This document shows, in pieces, positions 8,744-19,752 of a stretch of DNA of 64,000 nucleotides. The translations under genes and the position numbers were made by a program. Numbering within the stretch: position 1 is the stretch's first letter; each line of letters starts with the position of its first letter. Source of the DNA: Pelomonas sp047654785 (GTDB taxonomy: Bacteria; Pseudomonadota; Gammaproteobacteria; Burkholderiales; Burkholderiaceae_C); assembly GCF_047654785.1 (NCBI RefSeq), contig NZ_JASGKQ010000002.1, positions 930,001-994,000 on the forward strand, given 5' to 3'. Under the pieces are notes generated by a model, which did no database searches, was not told where the DNA came from, and saw only the letters and a program-made list of their open reading frames with translations.

Positions 8744-9223
8744 CTAGGCGCCCGGCGCGGCGGGCAGCGCGATGCGGGTGTCGAACTTCGCGCGCTTGAC
8801 GCTGAAGAAGGCCTTGACGTTGCGCACGTTGGCGTCCTGCGTCAGCAGGCGCTGCGTGAAGGCGTGGTAGGCCGGCATGTCGCGCAGCTGCACGACGAGC
8901 ACGAAGTCCGGCCCCGGCGACACCCGCCAGCACTGCTGCACGGCGGCCTCCCGCACCGCGCGGGCCTCGAAGGCGTCCAGGTGCTCGGCGCCCTGGCGGT
9001 CCAGCGTGATCTCCAGCAGCGCGGACAGGCCGGCGCCCAGCCGGTCGGGCGACAGCAGGGCCACGCGGCGCTCGACGATGCCGGCGTCCACCAGCCGCTT
9101 GACCCGGCGCAGGCAGGTGGCCGGCGACACCGCCACATGCGCCGCCAGGGCTTGGTTGCTGAGCGAGGCGTCGGCCTGCAGGGCGTCCAGCAGGCGCAGG
9201 TCGATGGCGTCCAATCCGTTCAT
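8744..9223 (-). CDS. Lrp/AsnC family transcriptional regulator
   Basis: A 159-residue regulator. The N-terminal winged helix begins LDAIDLRLLDALQADASLSN, with the recognition helix in VSPATCLRRVKRLVDAGIVE. The C-terminal RAM domain has a strand pattern ending VKAFFSVKRAKFDTRI. The frame is open upstream to 9301, but the ATG at 9223 matches the usual length, and the added stretch overlaps AT-rich promoter DNA. It is divergent from glmS. The inverted repeat between them is a natural candidate for its binding site. The effector, probably an amino acid, cannot be read from the sequence. Confidence 0.9.
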   Translation of the reverse strand: MNGLDAIDLRLLDALQADASLSNQALAAHVAVSPATCLRRVKRLVDAGIVERRVALLSPDRLGAGLSALLEITLDRQGAEHLDAFEARAVREAAVQQCWRVSPGPDFVLVVQLRDMPAYHAFTQRLLTQDANVRNVKAFFSVKRAKFDTRIALPAAPGA

Positions 9224-9242
9224 GAATGCATTGGAATCGGTG

Positions 9243-9276
9243 GAATATTTCAAATCTCTGCCAATGAGAAATATTC
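9243..9276. promoter_or_regulatory. Inverted repeat in the lrp-glmS intergenic region
   Basis: A perfect 9-base inverted repeat, GAATATTTC at 9243-9251 and GAAATATTC at 9268-9276, lies in an AT-rich island within otherwise very GC-rich sequence. The half-site centres are 25 bases apart. It sits just upstream of the Lrp-type gene and about 85 bases before the glmS start. Lrp/AsnC proteins often bind such sites near their own promoter. Whether it controls lrp, glmS or both is inference. Confidence 0.5.
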
Positions 9277-9361
9277 GATCTTGATTCGAGGAATTTTGCA
9301 CGCATCCGCCGTGGTGATCTCCCTAGCATGCCGGCCAGTCATCGAACGGAGAAAACCACCC

Positions 9362-11227
<1,866 letters not shown>

Positions 11228-11285
11228 CGGCGGCGGCCCGGTGCCGCCCTTTGACGCGCCTTGACGCCCTCCGACGCCCACGAAG

Positions 11286-12311
11286 ATGACCGACGCCCGA
11301 TACACGACCTTGCCGCCCTGGCCCAATGCCTATCCGGCCAGCGGCGCCCGCGCCACCCTGAAAGGCCTGAACGAGGATTTCGTCGTCACCGAGCTGCCGC
11401 TGCAGCCGCCTGCCGGCGAGGGCGAGCACCTCTGGCTGGACGTCGAGAAGAACGGCGCCAACACCGCCTTCGTCGCCCAGCGGCTGGCCGAGGCGGCCGG
11501 CGTGCAGGAGCGGGACGTGGGCTATGCCGGCCTCAAGGACCGCTATGCCATCACCCGCCAGTGGTTCAGCATCTACCTGCCGAATGGGAGAGAGCAAGGC
11601 GGGACGCCCGACCTGACCCAGCTTCAGCACCCGGAGTTCAAGGTGCTGGGCCAGGCCCGCCACGTGAAGAAGCTGCGCCCTGGCGACCTGCTGGGCAACC
11701 ACTTCCGCATCGTGCTGCGCGGCGTGGCCGGCGACCGCGATGCCATCGAAGCCAACCTGAAGGCCGTGGCGTCGCAGGGCGTGCCCAACTACTTCGGCGC
11801 CCAGCGCTTCGGCTTCGAGGGCGGCAACGTCGAGCAGGGCCGGGCCATGCTGGCGCGCGAGATCCGCGTGCGCAACCCGAAGAAGAAGGGACTGTACCTG
11901 TCGGCGGTGCGCTCCTTCGTCTTCAATGAGGTGCTGGCGCTGCGCATCCGGCAGGGGCTCTGGGGCCAGGCCCTGCCCGGCGACGTGCTGGACGACGCGG
12001 GCCGGCCCACCGGGCCGCTCTGGGGCCGGGGCCGCGTGAGCACCACCGGCCAGGCGCAGGCGCTGGAAATGGGCGTGGCCGAACGGCACCCCACCTTGTG
12101 CGACGGCATGGAGCACGCCGGCCTGGACCAGGAGCGCCGTGCGCTGGTGGCGAACCCGGTGGACATGGCGTGGCAATGGCCGCAAGCCGATCAACTGGTG
12201 CTGGCCTTCTCGTTGCCCGCCGGGAACTACGCCACGGCCGTGCTGAACGAAATCCTCCGCACGACGGAGCCGGAGCGGCGCACGGAGAACGAGTCCGCGG
12301 CGGTCGAGTGA
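11286..12311 (+). CDS. truD: tRNA pseudouridine(13) synthase TruD
   Basis: TruD isomerises U13 to pseudouridine in tRNA. The family signature GYAGLKDRYAITRQWFSIYL carries the catalytic Asp in GLKDR, and NYFGAQRFGFEGGN is also diagnostic. The insertion domain and the C-terminal PAGNYATAVLNEILRT are present. Length is 341 residues. It follows glmS on the same strand but with its own spacing. A hairpin at 12373-12396 lies downstream and could end its transcript as well as the convergent small unit. Confidence 0.95.
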   Translation: MTDARYTTLPPWPNAYPASGARATLKGLNEDFVVTELPLQPPAGEGEHLWLDVEKNGANTAFVAQRLAEAAGVQERDVGYAGLKDRYAITRQWFSIYLPNGREQGGTPDLTQLQHPEFKVLGQARHVKKLRPGDLLGNHFRIVLRGVAGDRDAIEANLKAVASQGVPNYFGAQRFGFEGGNVEQGRAMLAREIRVRNPKKKGLYLSAVRSFVFNEVLALRIRQGLWGQALPGDVLDDAGRPTGPLWGRGRVSTTGQAQALEMGVAERHPTLCDGMEHAGLDQERRALVANPVDMAWQWPQADQLVLAFSLPAGNYATAVLNEILRTTEPERRTENESAAVE

Positions 12312-12372
12312 CGGGGTGCCCGGCTCGAGGCCGTGCGCTGCGCGCCGCGATCGCGGGACGTCGCCGGGCAAG

Positions 12373-12396
12373 AAAAAACCCCGCGTCTGCGGGGTT
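12373..12396 (-). terminator. Rho-independent terminator for the convergent small transcript
   Basis: Read on the minus strand, the sequence is AACCCCGC, loop AGAC, GCGGGGTT, then a run of T residues. This is a perfect 8-bp GC-rich stem followed by T-rich sequence, placed about 70 bases after the stop of the 31-codon ORF. On the plus strand it is followed by only a weak T tract, but the outer GCAAG/CTTGC arms could help end truD transcripts too. Confidence 0.75.
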
Positions 12397-12462
12397 CTTG
12401 CAGAGGCGCCGGGACGGGGCCTCGGTCGCCGTGCGCCGACGGGCGGCGCGGGGGTGTGGGCC

Positions 12463-12558
12463 TCAGGCGGCGGCGCCGAAGCGGGCGGTGGCCACGTCGC
12501 CCAGCTGGGCCACGATGGCCACGACCGAGACCGTCAGCGTGATGATCAGCAGTTCCAT
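12463..12558 (-). CDS. Small hydrophobic peptide, 31 residues, unknown function
   Basis: The predicted peptide starts MELLIITLTVSVVAIVAQLG and ends DVATARFGAAA, a single membrane-spanning helix with a short tail. The ATG has a good ribosome binding site (AAAGGA, about 7 bases upstream). It is preceded by a near-consensus sigma-70 promoter and followed by a Rho-independent terminator, so the whole unit is about 215 bases. I do not recognise the peptide. It could be a small membrane protein, a leader, or a type I toxin-like peptide. The transcript could also act as an RNA. The gene layout is visible; the function is unknown. Confidence 0.6.
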   Translation of the reverse strand: MELLIITLTVSVVAIVAQLGDVATARFGAAA

Positions 12559-12592
12559 TTCTTTTTCCTTTGCTCTCGATTGAAACAGCTGC

Positions 12593-12620
12593 ATTCTAAG
12601 GGTTAACACCAAGTTGTCAA
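12593..12620 (-). promoter_or_regulatory. Sigma-70 promoter of the small peptide gene
   Basis: On the minus strand TTGACA (complement of 12615-12620) and TAGAAT (complement of 12593-12598) are separated by 16 bases, a near-consensus promoter that is rare in such GC-rich DNA. It lies about 35 bases ahead of the 31-codon ORF at 12558. Confidence 0.75.
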
Positions 12621-12630
12621 GGGTTAACCC
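12598..12630. promoter_or_regulatory. Repeated operator-like sites over the small-gene promoter
   Basis: Two copies of AAGGGTTAAC start at 12598 and 12619, exactly 21 bases (two helix turns) apart. The second is part of the perfect 12-base palindrome AGGGTTAACCCT (12620-12631). The copies overlap the -10 and -35 boxes of the minus-strand promoter, the typical placement of a repressor site. The cognate regulator is not identifiable here. Confidence 0.55.
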
Positions 12631-12741
12631 TAGTGCTGCTGCGGCGGCGGACCGTGCGGGCGGCGGTGCATCCCGGTGATTTCCCGACCGCGCGGTCGGC
12701 AAACGGCCGATACCATGGCCGCTCGTTTTTTCTGAGCCGCC

Positions 12742-13779
12742 ATGGACCTCACGATTGCCGCCATCCTCGGCCTCGACGGCCTGACCAACGGGGCCATCTA
12801 TGCCCTCGTCGCGCTGGCCCTGGTGCTGGTGTTCTCGGTCACCCGCATCATCTTCATCCCGCAGGGCGAGTTCGTCGCCTTCGGCGCGCTGACGCTGGCG
12901 TCGCTGCAGATGGGCAAGGTGCCGGGCACCGTGTGGCTGCTGCTGCTGCTGGCGGTGGCCGGCGCGGCGCTGGACCTGGTGCAGGCGCTGCGCGAGCGCT
13001 GGGCGGCGGGGCGCATCGCGCGCCGCCTGCTGGGCGCGCTGGTGGTGCCGGCGGCCATCGCCGCGCTGGTGCATGCGCTGGCGCCCCGGCAGCCGGCGCT
13101 GATCGTGCAGGTGCTGCTGACGCTGGCCGTCGTCACCGCGATGGGGCCGCTGCTGTACCGGCTGGCCTACCGGGCGCTGTCGGCGGCGAGCGTGCTGACG
13201 CTGCTGATCGTGTCGGTGGGCGTGCATTTCGCGCTGACCGGCATCGGCCTGGTGTTCTTCGGCGCCGAGGGCTACCGCACGCCGGCCTTCTGGGACGCGC
13301 GCTTCGATGCCGGGCCGCTGAGCTTCACCGGCCAGACGCTGATCATCTTCGGCGCCTCCCTCGTGCTGCTGCTGGCGATGTTCGTGTTCTTCGAGCGCAC
13401 GCTGATGGGCAAGGCGCTGCGCGCCACGTCGGTGAACCGCACCGGCGCGCGGCTGATGGGCATCTCGGGCGACGCGGCCGGCAGCCTGAGTTTCACGATG
13501 GCGGCCTTCATCGGTGCGCTGTCGGGGCTGCTGATCTCGCCGTCCACCACGATCTACTACGACACCGGCTTCCTGATCGGCCTGAAGGGCTTCGTCGCGG
13601 CGGTGTTCGGCGGGCTGGCGAGCTTCCCGATGGCGCTCGCCGGGGCCATCGGCGTGGGGCTGATCGAGAGCTTCGGCTCGTTCTACGCGAGCGCCTTCAA
13701 GGAGGTCATCGTGTTCACGGTGATCCTGCCCATCCTCCTCTGGCGGTCCTTCGTGGACCCGCACCACGAGGAGCACTGA
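12742..13779 (+). CDS. livH: Branched-chain amino acid ABC transporter permease LivH
   Basis: A 345-residue inner-membrane permease of the LIV-I type. The N-terminus LDGLTNGAIYALVALALVLV is the family hallmark, with the EFVAFGALT and FFERTLMGKALRATSVNRTGARLMGI regions further along. About eight hydrophobic segments are visible. The insertion at about residues 75-130 (LRERWAAGRIARRLLGALVV) is longer than in the E. coli protein and is seen in related betaproteobacterial permeases. It is the first gene of a three-gene operon. No periplasmic binding protein gene is in the neighbourhood, so the substrate-binding subunit must lie elsewhere. Confidence 0.9.
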   Translation: MDLTIAAILGLDGLTNGAIYALVALALVLVFSVTRIIFIPQGEFVAFGALTLASLQMGKVPGTVWLLLLLAVAGAALDLVQALRERWAAGRIARRLLGALVVPAAIAALVHALAPRQPALIVQVLLTLAVVTAMGPLLYRLAYRALSAASVLTLLIVSVGVHFALTGIGLVFFGAEGYRTPAFWDARFDAGPLSFTGQTLIIFGASLVLLLAMFVFFERTLMGKALRATSVNRTGARLMGISGDAAGSLSFTMAAFIGALSGLLISPSTTIYYDTGFLIGLKGFVAAVFGGLASFPMALAGAIGVGLIESFGSFYASAFKEVIVFTVILPILLWRSFVDPHHEEH

Positions 13780-13780
13780 C

Positions 13781-15564
<1,784 letters not shown>

Positions 15565-15568
<4 letters not shown>

Positions 15569-16296
15569 GCGCGCTGCTGGAGGTGCAAGACCTGCATGCC
15601 GGCTACGGCCGCGCCGAAGTGCTGCACGGCCTGAGCTTCACGGCGGCCGAGAAGAGCGTCGTCACCGTCATCGGCCCCAACGGCGCCGGCAAGAGCACGC
15701 TGCTCGGCGCGCTGATGGGGCTGATCCCGTCGCGTGGCGCCACGCTGCGCTTCGCCGGGGAGGACATCGCCCCGCTGACGCTCGAGGAGCGGGTGCTCGC
15801 CGGCCTGGCGCTGGTGCCCGAGAAGCGCGAGCTGTTCGGCACGATGACGGTGGAGGACAACCTGCTGCTGGGCGGCTGGCGGCCCAAGAAGCTCGGCGAC
15901 CGGCGCTGGCGCGACGGGCTGGAGAGCGTCTACGCGCGCTTCCCGCGCCTGAAGGAGCGCCGCGCGCAGGCGGCCGGCACGCTGTCCGGCGGCGAACGCC
16001 AGATGCTGGCGCTGGGCCGGGCGCTGATGGGCCAGCCCAAGCTGCTGATGCTCGACGAGCCCAGCCTGGGCCTGGCGCCGCTGATCGTGCGCGAGATCTT
16101 CACCATCGTCGACGGCCTGCGCGCCAGCGGCGTCAGCATCCTGCTCGTCGAGCAGAACGCCCGCGCCGCGCTGCGCGTGGCCGACCACGGGCACGTGCTG
16201 GAGACGGGCGAGTTCGGCCTCAGCGGCCCGGCGGACCAACTGGCGGCCGACCCGCGCGTCATCGAAACCTACCTGGGGGCCGTGCGCGGCGATTGA
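15565..16296 (+). CDS. livF: Branched-chain amino acid ABC transporter ATPase LivF
   Basis: A 243-residue ATPase, the second nucleotide-binding subunit of the LIV-type importer. Walker A is IGPNGAGKSTLLGAL, the signature is LSGGERQMLALGRALM, Walker B is LLMLDEPSLGLAP and the H-loop region is ILLVEQNARAAL, where Gln replaces the classical His environment as is common in LivF. The ATG overlaps the stop of the fused LivMG gene, so the three proteins are probably made from one transcript. Cargo could be branched-chain amino acids, amides or urea; the sequence alone does not settle it. Confidence 0.92.
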
Positions 16297-16389
16297 GGCC
16301 CTGCTGAGGATGATCTCGGTGCTCGTCTTCGGCCCCCTCGGCGCGGCCGGCGCCGGCCGGCCGTGAGCCTCGACAGGCGCGGCACAGCC

Positions 16390-16767
16390 ATGGGAGAGAT
16401 CGAAGACTTCTTCGCCCGCTACGAGGAAGGGGCCAACACCTTCGACCCCGACCTCATGACGTCGCTGTACACGGCGGAGTTCATGGCCGGCGAGCCCGGC
16501 GGCGTCTCGTGCGGCCGCAACGACGCTGCGCTGCGGGAGGCCTTCATCCAGCGCAAGGCGTTCTTCCAGCGCATCGGATTCCGGCGCGCCAGGATCCTGC
16601 AGCTGCAGGCGACGCCGCTCGACGACCGGTACACGATGGTCAAGGTCCACTGGCACCTGACTTTCGAGAAGCCGCCCGGCCGGCCGCTGGACTTCAAGTT
16701 CTTCATCACCTATTTCCTCCACGACCCCGGCACCGGCCCCCCGGGCCGCGTTCTGGATCTCCCATGA
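16390..16767 (+). CDS. SnoaL/NTF2-like hypothetical protein with likely C-terminal frameshift
   Basis: A small alpha+beta protein beginning MGEIEDFFARYEEGANTF, with KVHWHLTFEKPPGRPLDFKF later, like SnoaL/NTF2-type proteins of unknown function. The frame ends GPPGRVLDLP at 16767. After the run of six C residues at 16737-16742, however, the other frame continues as AAFWISHDDERRVMQEVGLI and stops at 16819, which reads like the natural C-terminus. A one-base slip in the C run, real or a sequencing error, is likely. A GTG at 16363 could extend the N-terminus by nine residues. Confidence 0.6.
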   Translation: MGEIEDFFARYEEGANTFDPDLMTSLYTAEFMAGEPGGVSCGRNDAALREAFIQRKAFFQRIGFRRARILQLQATPLDDRYTMVKVHWHLTFEKPPGRPLDFKFFITYFLHDPGTGPPGRVLDLP

Positions 16768-16823
16768 CGACGAGCGGCGCGTGATGCAGGAGGTCGGGCT
16801 CATCCCGGGCGCGGCCTGAGGCG

Positions 16824-16864
16824 CACCATGCAAATCCACGAAATTTTCGTGGATTTGCATGGTG
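16824..16864. promoter_or_regulatory. 41-nt near-perfect palindrome in front of the DUF4143 ATPase gene
   Basis: A 20-base arm (16824-16843, starting CACCATGCAAATCCACGAAA) and its exact reverse complement (16845-16864) flank a single central T. It is AT-richer than its surroundings and ends 13 bases before the first possible start of the ATPase gene at 16878. It could be an operator for autoregulation or a transcript hairpin covering the start. Which of these applies is inference. Confidence 0.65.
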
Positions 16865-16877
16865 TATCGAATATGCT

Positions 16878-18059
16878 GTGTCCATGGTCCCCCGCAGCAT
16901 CCAGCCCCTGTTCGAGCGCCTCGCGCGGCAGTACCCGGTGGTCACGCTGGTGGGGCCGCGGCAGAGCGGCAAGACGACGCTGGCGCGCGCGCTCTTTCCG
17001 GCCAAGCCCTATCTGACGCTGGAAGACCCGGACCAGCGCGAGTTCGCGCTGGCGGACCCGCGCGGCTTCCTGGCGGCGCTGCCCGGCGGCGCCATCCTCG
17101 ACGAGATCCAGCGCGCACCGCAGCTCACGTCCTACCTGCAGGGCGTCGTGGATGCCAACCCGGCGCCGGGCCGCTTCATCCTGACCGGCAGCCAGCAGTT
17201 CGAGCTGATGCAGGGCGTCACGCAGTCGCTGGCCGGACGCACCGGCGTGCTGCGCCTGCTGCCGTTCACGGCGGCCGAGGTGGCCTGCGCGGCGCCCGCG
17301 CGGCGCGCGCTGCCGCTGGCGGACTGGCTGCATGCCGGCTTCTACCCGCGCATCCACGACCGCGGCCTGGACCCGGGCACCGCGCTGGGCGACTACTTCG
17401 CCACCTACGTCGAGCGCGACCTGCGCCAACTGACCGCCGTGCACGACCTGCAGCGCTTCGAGCGCTTCGTGCGGCTGTGCGCGGGGCGCACGGGCCAACT
17501 GCTCAACCTCACCAGCCTGGCCAACGATGCCGGCGTGGCGCAGTCCACCGCGCAGGCCTGGCTGGGCCTGCTGCAGACCAGCTATGTCGTGCAACTGGTG
17601 CAGCCCTGGTTCGTCAACACCACCAAGCGGCTCGTCAAGTCGCCCAAGCTGTATTTCGTGGACGTGGGCCTAGCCTGCTGGCTGTTGGGCCTGCGTGAGC
17701 CGGCCCAGGTGGCGCGCGACCCGCTGCGCGGGGCGCTGTTCGAGAACTTCATCGTCATGGAGGCGATCAAGGACCGGCTCAACCGCGGCGACGCCTCGCC
17801 GGTGCATTTCTACCGCGACGCCACCGGCAACGAGGTGGACCTGCTGCTGCCGACCGGCACGCAGGTGCGGGCACTGGAGATCAAGTCCGGCGCGACGGTG
17901 AACCCGGACTACTTCCAGGGCCTGCGCCGCTTCGCCGCCCGATACGGCCCGGCGCTGGAGCGCGGTGGCGTCGTCTATGGCGGCGACGCCGGGCAGCCGC
18001 GCAGCGACTGGCCGGTGTGGTCGTGGCGGGTGCTGATGGACGGGCCGGCGGGCGCCTGA
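16878..18059 (+). CDS. AAA ATPase with C-terminal DUF4143 (COG1373 family)
   Basis: A protein of 393 residues from GTG 16878, or 391 from ATG 16884. The N-terminal AAA_14 ATPase has Walker A VGPRQSGKTTLARALF, Walker B GAILDEIQRAP and sensor-like FILTGSQQFELM. The middle contains YFATYVERDLRQLTAVHDL, and the C-terminal DUF4143 part has a winged-helix stretch and the nuclease-like HFYRDATGNEVDLLL / VRALEIKSGATVN. Proteins of this family are common, often multi-copy, and of uncertain role; restriction-like nuclease and mobile or defence roles have been suggested. It is monocistronic, preceded by a long palindrome and no clear Shine-Dalgarno. Confidence 0.85.
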   Translation: MSMVPRSIQPLFERLARQYPVVTLVGPRQSGKTTLARALFPAKPYLTLEDPDQREFALADPRGFLAALPGGAILDEIQRAPQLTSYLQGVVDANPAPGRFILTGSQQFELMQGVTQSLAGRTGVLRLLPFTAAEVACAAPARRALPLADWLHAGFYPRIHDRGLDPGTALGDYFATYVERDLRQLTAVHDLQRFERFVRLCAGRTGQLLNLTSLANDAGVAQSTAQAWLGLLQTSYVVQLVQPWFVNTTKRLVKSPKLYFVDVGLACWLLGLREPAQVARDPLRGALFENFIVMEAIKDRLNRGDASPVHFYRDATGNEVDLLLPTGTQVRALEIKSGATVNPDYFQGLRRFAARYGPALERGGVVYGGDAGQPRSDWPVWSWRVLMDGPAGA

Positions 18060-18160
18060 CGGTCGGCGCCGGGTCCAGGGGCGGCCGTCCGCGACCCGAA
18101 GCGCGCCGGGTCGGCGTCGGCCGATAGTTTGCCGCTGCAGCCCAGGGAAGCGCCGGTGCG

Positions 18161-19180
18161 TCAGCGCGGCTGGCGGGCCGCCTGGCGCCGCCGGCCCAGC
18201 GCGAGGGCGGCCAGGCCCAGCGCGAGCAGCACCGCGGACCGGGGCTCGGGCACCGGGGTGGCGAGCACGGCGGCGGCGAGCTGCTGGTGGGCAAAGGTGG
18301 TCGGGTGGATGCCGTCCCAGAACAGCGCGGTCGCCGTGTCGCAGTGGTTGGCGGCGGCGCCGCAGGCGTCGGTGGTGTTGCTGAAGGCGGGCGACTGCAC
18401 CGCGGCCTGCAGGAAGCTGAACATGTCGAACACCGGGGTGCCGCTGCCGGCCAGCGCGGCGTCCAGCGCCTGGTTCATCGCCCACGACAGCTGCGTGGCG
18501 GCGCCGGTGCTGCCGGTGGCGCGGGCCAGCGGCGTGAGGCCGAAGTCGGGCGTGTTCATCACCAGCACATGCTGGGCGCCGCGCGAGCGCAGGCCGCCGA
18601 CGATGCCGGCCATGTCCGTGGCGTAGCCGGCCACCGTGGCCGCGAACGCTGCCTGGGCGTCGGTGGCGTTGGCTGCCGGGTCGGCCGCCAGCGTCTCCAG
18701 CAGTGCGCGCACGTTGTTGCCGCCGCCGGCGACGATGTAGAGGCTGCCGGCGTCCAGCGTCGCGGGCGCGGTGCCGAGGTAGTGCGCCAGCTGCGTCGTC
18801 ATGCTGTAGGGGAAGCCGTCGGCCGTCTCGGTGCCGTCCACGCCGGTCTGCGCGCCGCCGAAGGCGTAGTTGTTGCCGCCCAGCACCGAGGGCAGCAGCG
18901 GCAGGTGCAGCGACTCGGCCAGGTACTGCGTCCACACCTTGCCGTCGGAGTAGGTGCCGGCGGCGGAGGTCAGCTTGCTGAAGTGGCCGTTGCCGAGCAG
19001 GTCCACCGCGGGCGCCGCGCCGCCATGGGCGACCGCCAGCAGCGTGGCGTTGTTGCCGCTGTCCGACAGGCTGTCGCCGAACACGACCAGGCCCGAGTAG
19101 CCCCCGGCCGCCGAGGCCGACAGCGCGGCCGCACAAAGCGCGAAGCCCGCAGCGACGCGGGCGAACAAGTGTTTGGACAT
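18161..19180 (-). CDS. SGNH/GDSL-family esterase with PEP-CTERM sorting signal
   Basis: A 339-residue exported protein with the signal peptide FARVAAGFALCAAALSASAA. The GDSL block is VVFGDSLSDSGNN with the nucleophile Ser. Block III reads GGGNN in place of the usual GxND. Block V is WDGIHPT with the catalytic Asp and His. The last 25 residues are VPEPRSAVLLALGLAALALG followed by RRR, a classical PEP-CTERM signal handled by an exosortase, linked in other bacteria to exopolysaccharide. The ATG has a good ribosome binding site, AGGGAG. No exosortase or EPS genes are in this window. Substrate is unknown. Confidence 0.85.
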   Translation of the reverse strand: MSKHLFARVAAGFALCAAALSASAAGGYSGLVVFGDSLSDSGNNATLLAVAHGGAAPAVDLLGNGHFSKLTSAAGTYSDGKVWTQYLAESLHLPLLPSVLGGNNYAFGGAQTGVDGTETADGFPYSMTTQLAHYLGTAPATLDAGSLYIVAGGGNNVRALLETLAADPAANATDAQAAFAATVAGYATDMAGIVGGLRSRGAQHVLVMNTPDFGLTPLARATGSTGAATQLSWAMNQALDAALAGSGTPVFDMFSFLQAAVQSPAFSNTTDACGAAANHCDTATALFWDGIHPTTFAHQQLAAAVLATPVPEPRSAVLLALGLAALALGRRRQAARQPR

Positions 19181-19307
19181 GAGAACTCCCTGGTAGGCCG
19201 CCGACGTCTGGCGGCGGCGCGGAGCATCCGTTGGCGCCGCGAGGGCGTCAACCTGGGAGACATCCCGGGTGGCGCCTTGGAGAAATCCTGCACGGATTCC
19301 CGGCTTC

Positions 19308-19712
19308 TCAGCCCCGGCCCAGCAGCGCGCGGCAGCGTTTTTCGTGCTGCTGGATCTCCGCGAGCGTGACCTCGATGTCGCGGCGCTGCTGCTCCAGCTG
19401 CTCGCGGTGCCGGGCCAGGATGGCGAGGAAGGCGCGCAGCTGCGGCGCGGCGCTGGCCTGGCTGTCGTACATGTCGACGAGCTGCTTGATCTCCTGCAGC
19501 GGCAGCCCCAGGCGCTTGCCGCGCAGCGTCAGCTTGAGCCGGGTGCGGTCGCGCGGCGTGTAGACGCGGTTGCGGCCCCGGCGGCCGGGCTCCAGCAGGC
19601 CGGCCTCCTCGTAGAAACGGATCGCGCGCGGCGTGATGTCGAACTCGGCGGCGAGCTGGGTGATGGTGTAGGTCGCTTCGGTCGCGGGGGAGACAGGGCG
19701 GCGGGGCGGCAT
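19308..19712 (-). CDS. MerR-family transcriptional regulator, LiuR-like
   Basis: A 134-residue regulator with the MerR winged helix YTITQLAAEFDITPRAIRFYEEAGLLEPGRRGRNRVY, given here in full only as its parts: DNA-binding helix TQLAAEFDITPRAIRFYEEA, wing RRGRNRVY. A long coiled-coil helix (about residues 95-125, LARHREQLEQQRRDIEVTLA) follows. It lacks a clustered Cys metal site. It resembles LiuR-type regulators of branched-chain or fatty acid breakdown. It is divergent from a metallo-hydrolase gene, with a 14-base palindrome between them that is very likely its operator. Confidence 0.82.
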   Translation of the reverse strand: MPPRRPVSPATEATYTITQLAAEFDITPRAIRFYEEAGLLEPGRRGRNRVYTPRDRTRLKLTLRGKRLGLPLQEIKQLVDMYDSQASAAPQLRAFLAILARHREQLEQQRRDIEVTLAEIQQHEKRCRALLGRG

Positions 19713-19725
19713 GGCTAAACTGACT

Positions 19726-19739
19726 TGACGTTAACGTCA
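19726..19739. promoter_or_regulatory. Palindromic operator between merR-type gene and metallo-hydrolase gene
   Basis: TGACGTTAACGTCA is a perfect 14-base palindrome 14 bases from both divergent start codons (19712 and 19753). MerR-type LiuR proteins are known to bind sites of the TTGACGTnnACGTCAA type, so autoregulation and control of the metallo-hydrolase gene are plausible. Confidence 0.65.
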
Positions 19740-19752
19740 GTCTAGACCGCCC

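Noticed and set aside
3581..9329. Long open frames opposite to or out of phase with real genes, up to more than 800 codons
   Set aside because: They are rich in Arg, Ala, Pro and Gly, lack domains, and overlap recognisable genes; very high GC keeps such frames open by chance.
16312..16368. 18-codon ORF (MISVLVFGPLGAAGAGRP) after livF as a leader peptide
   Set aside because: No ribosome binding site, no attenuator-like hairpins, low-complexity sequence; chance is the simpler explanation.
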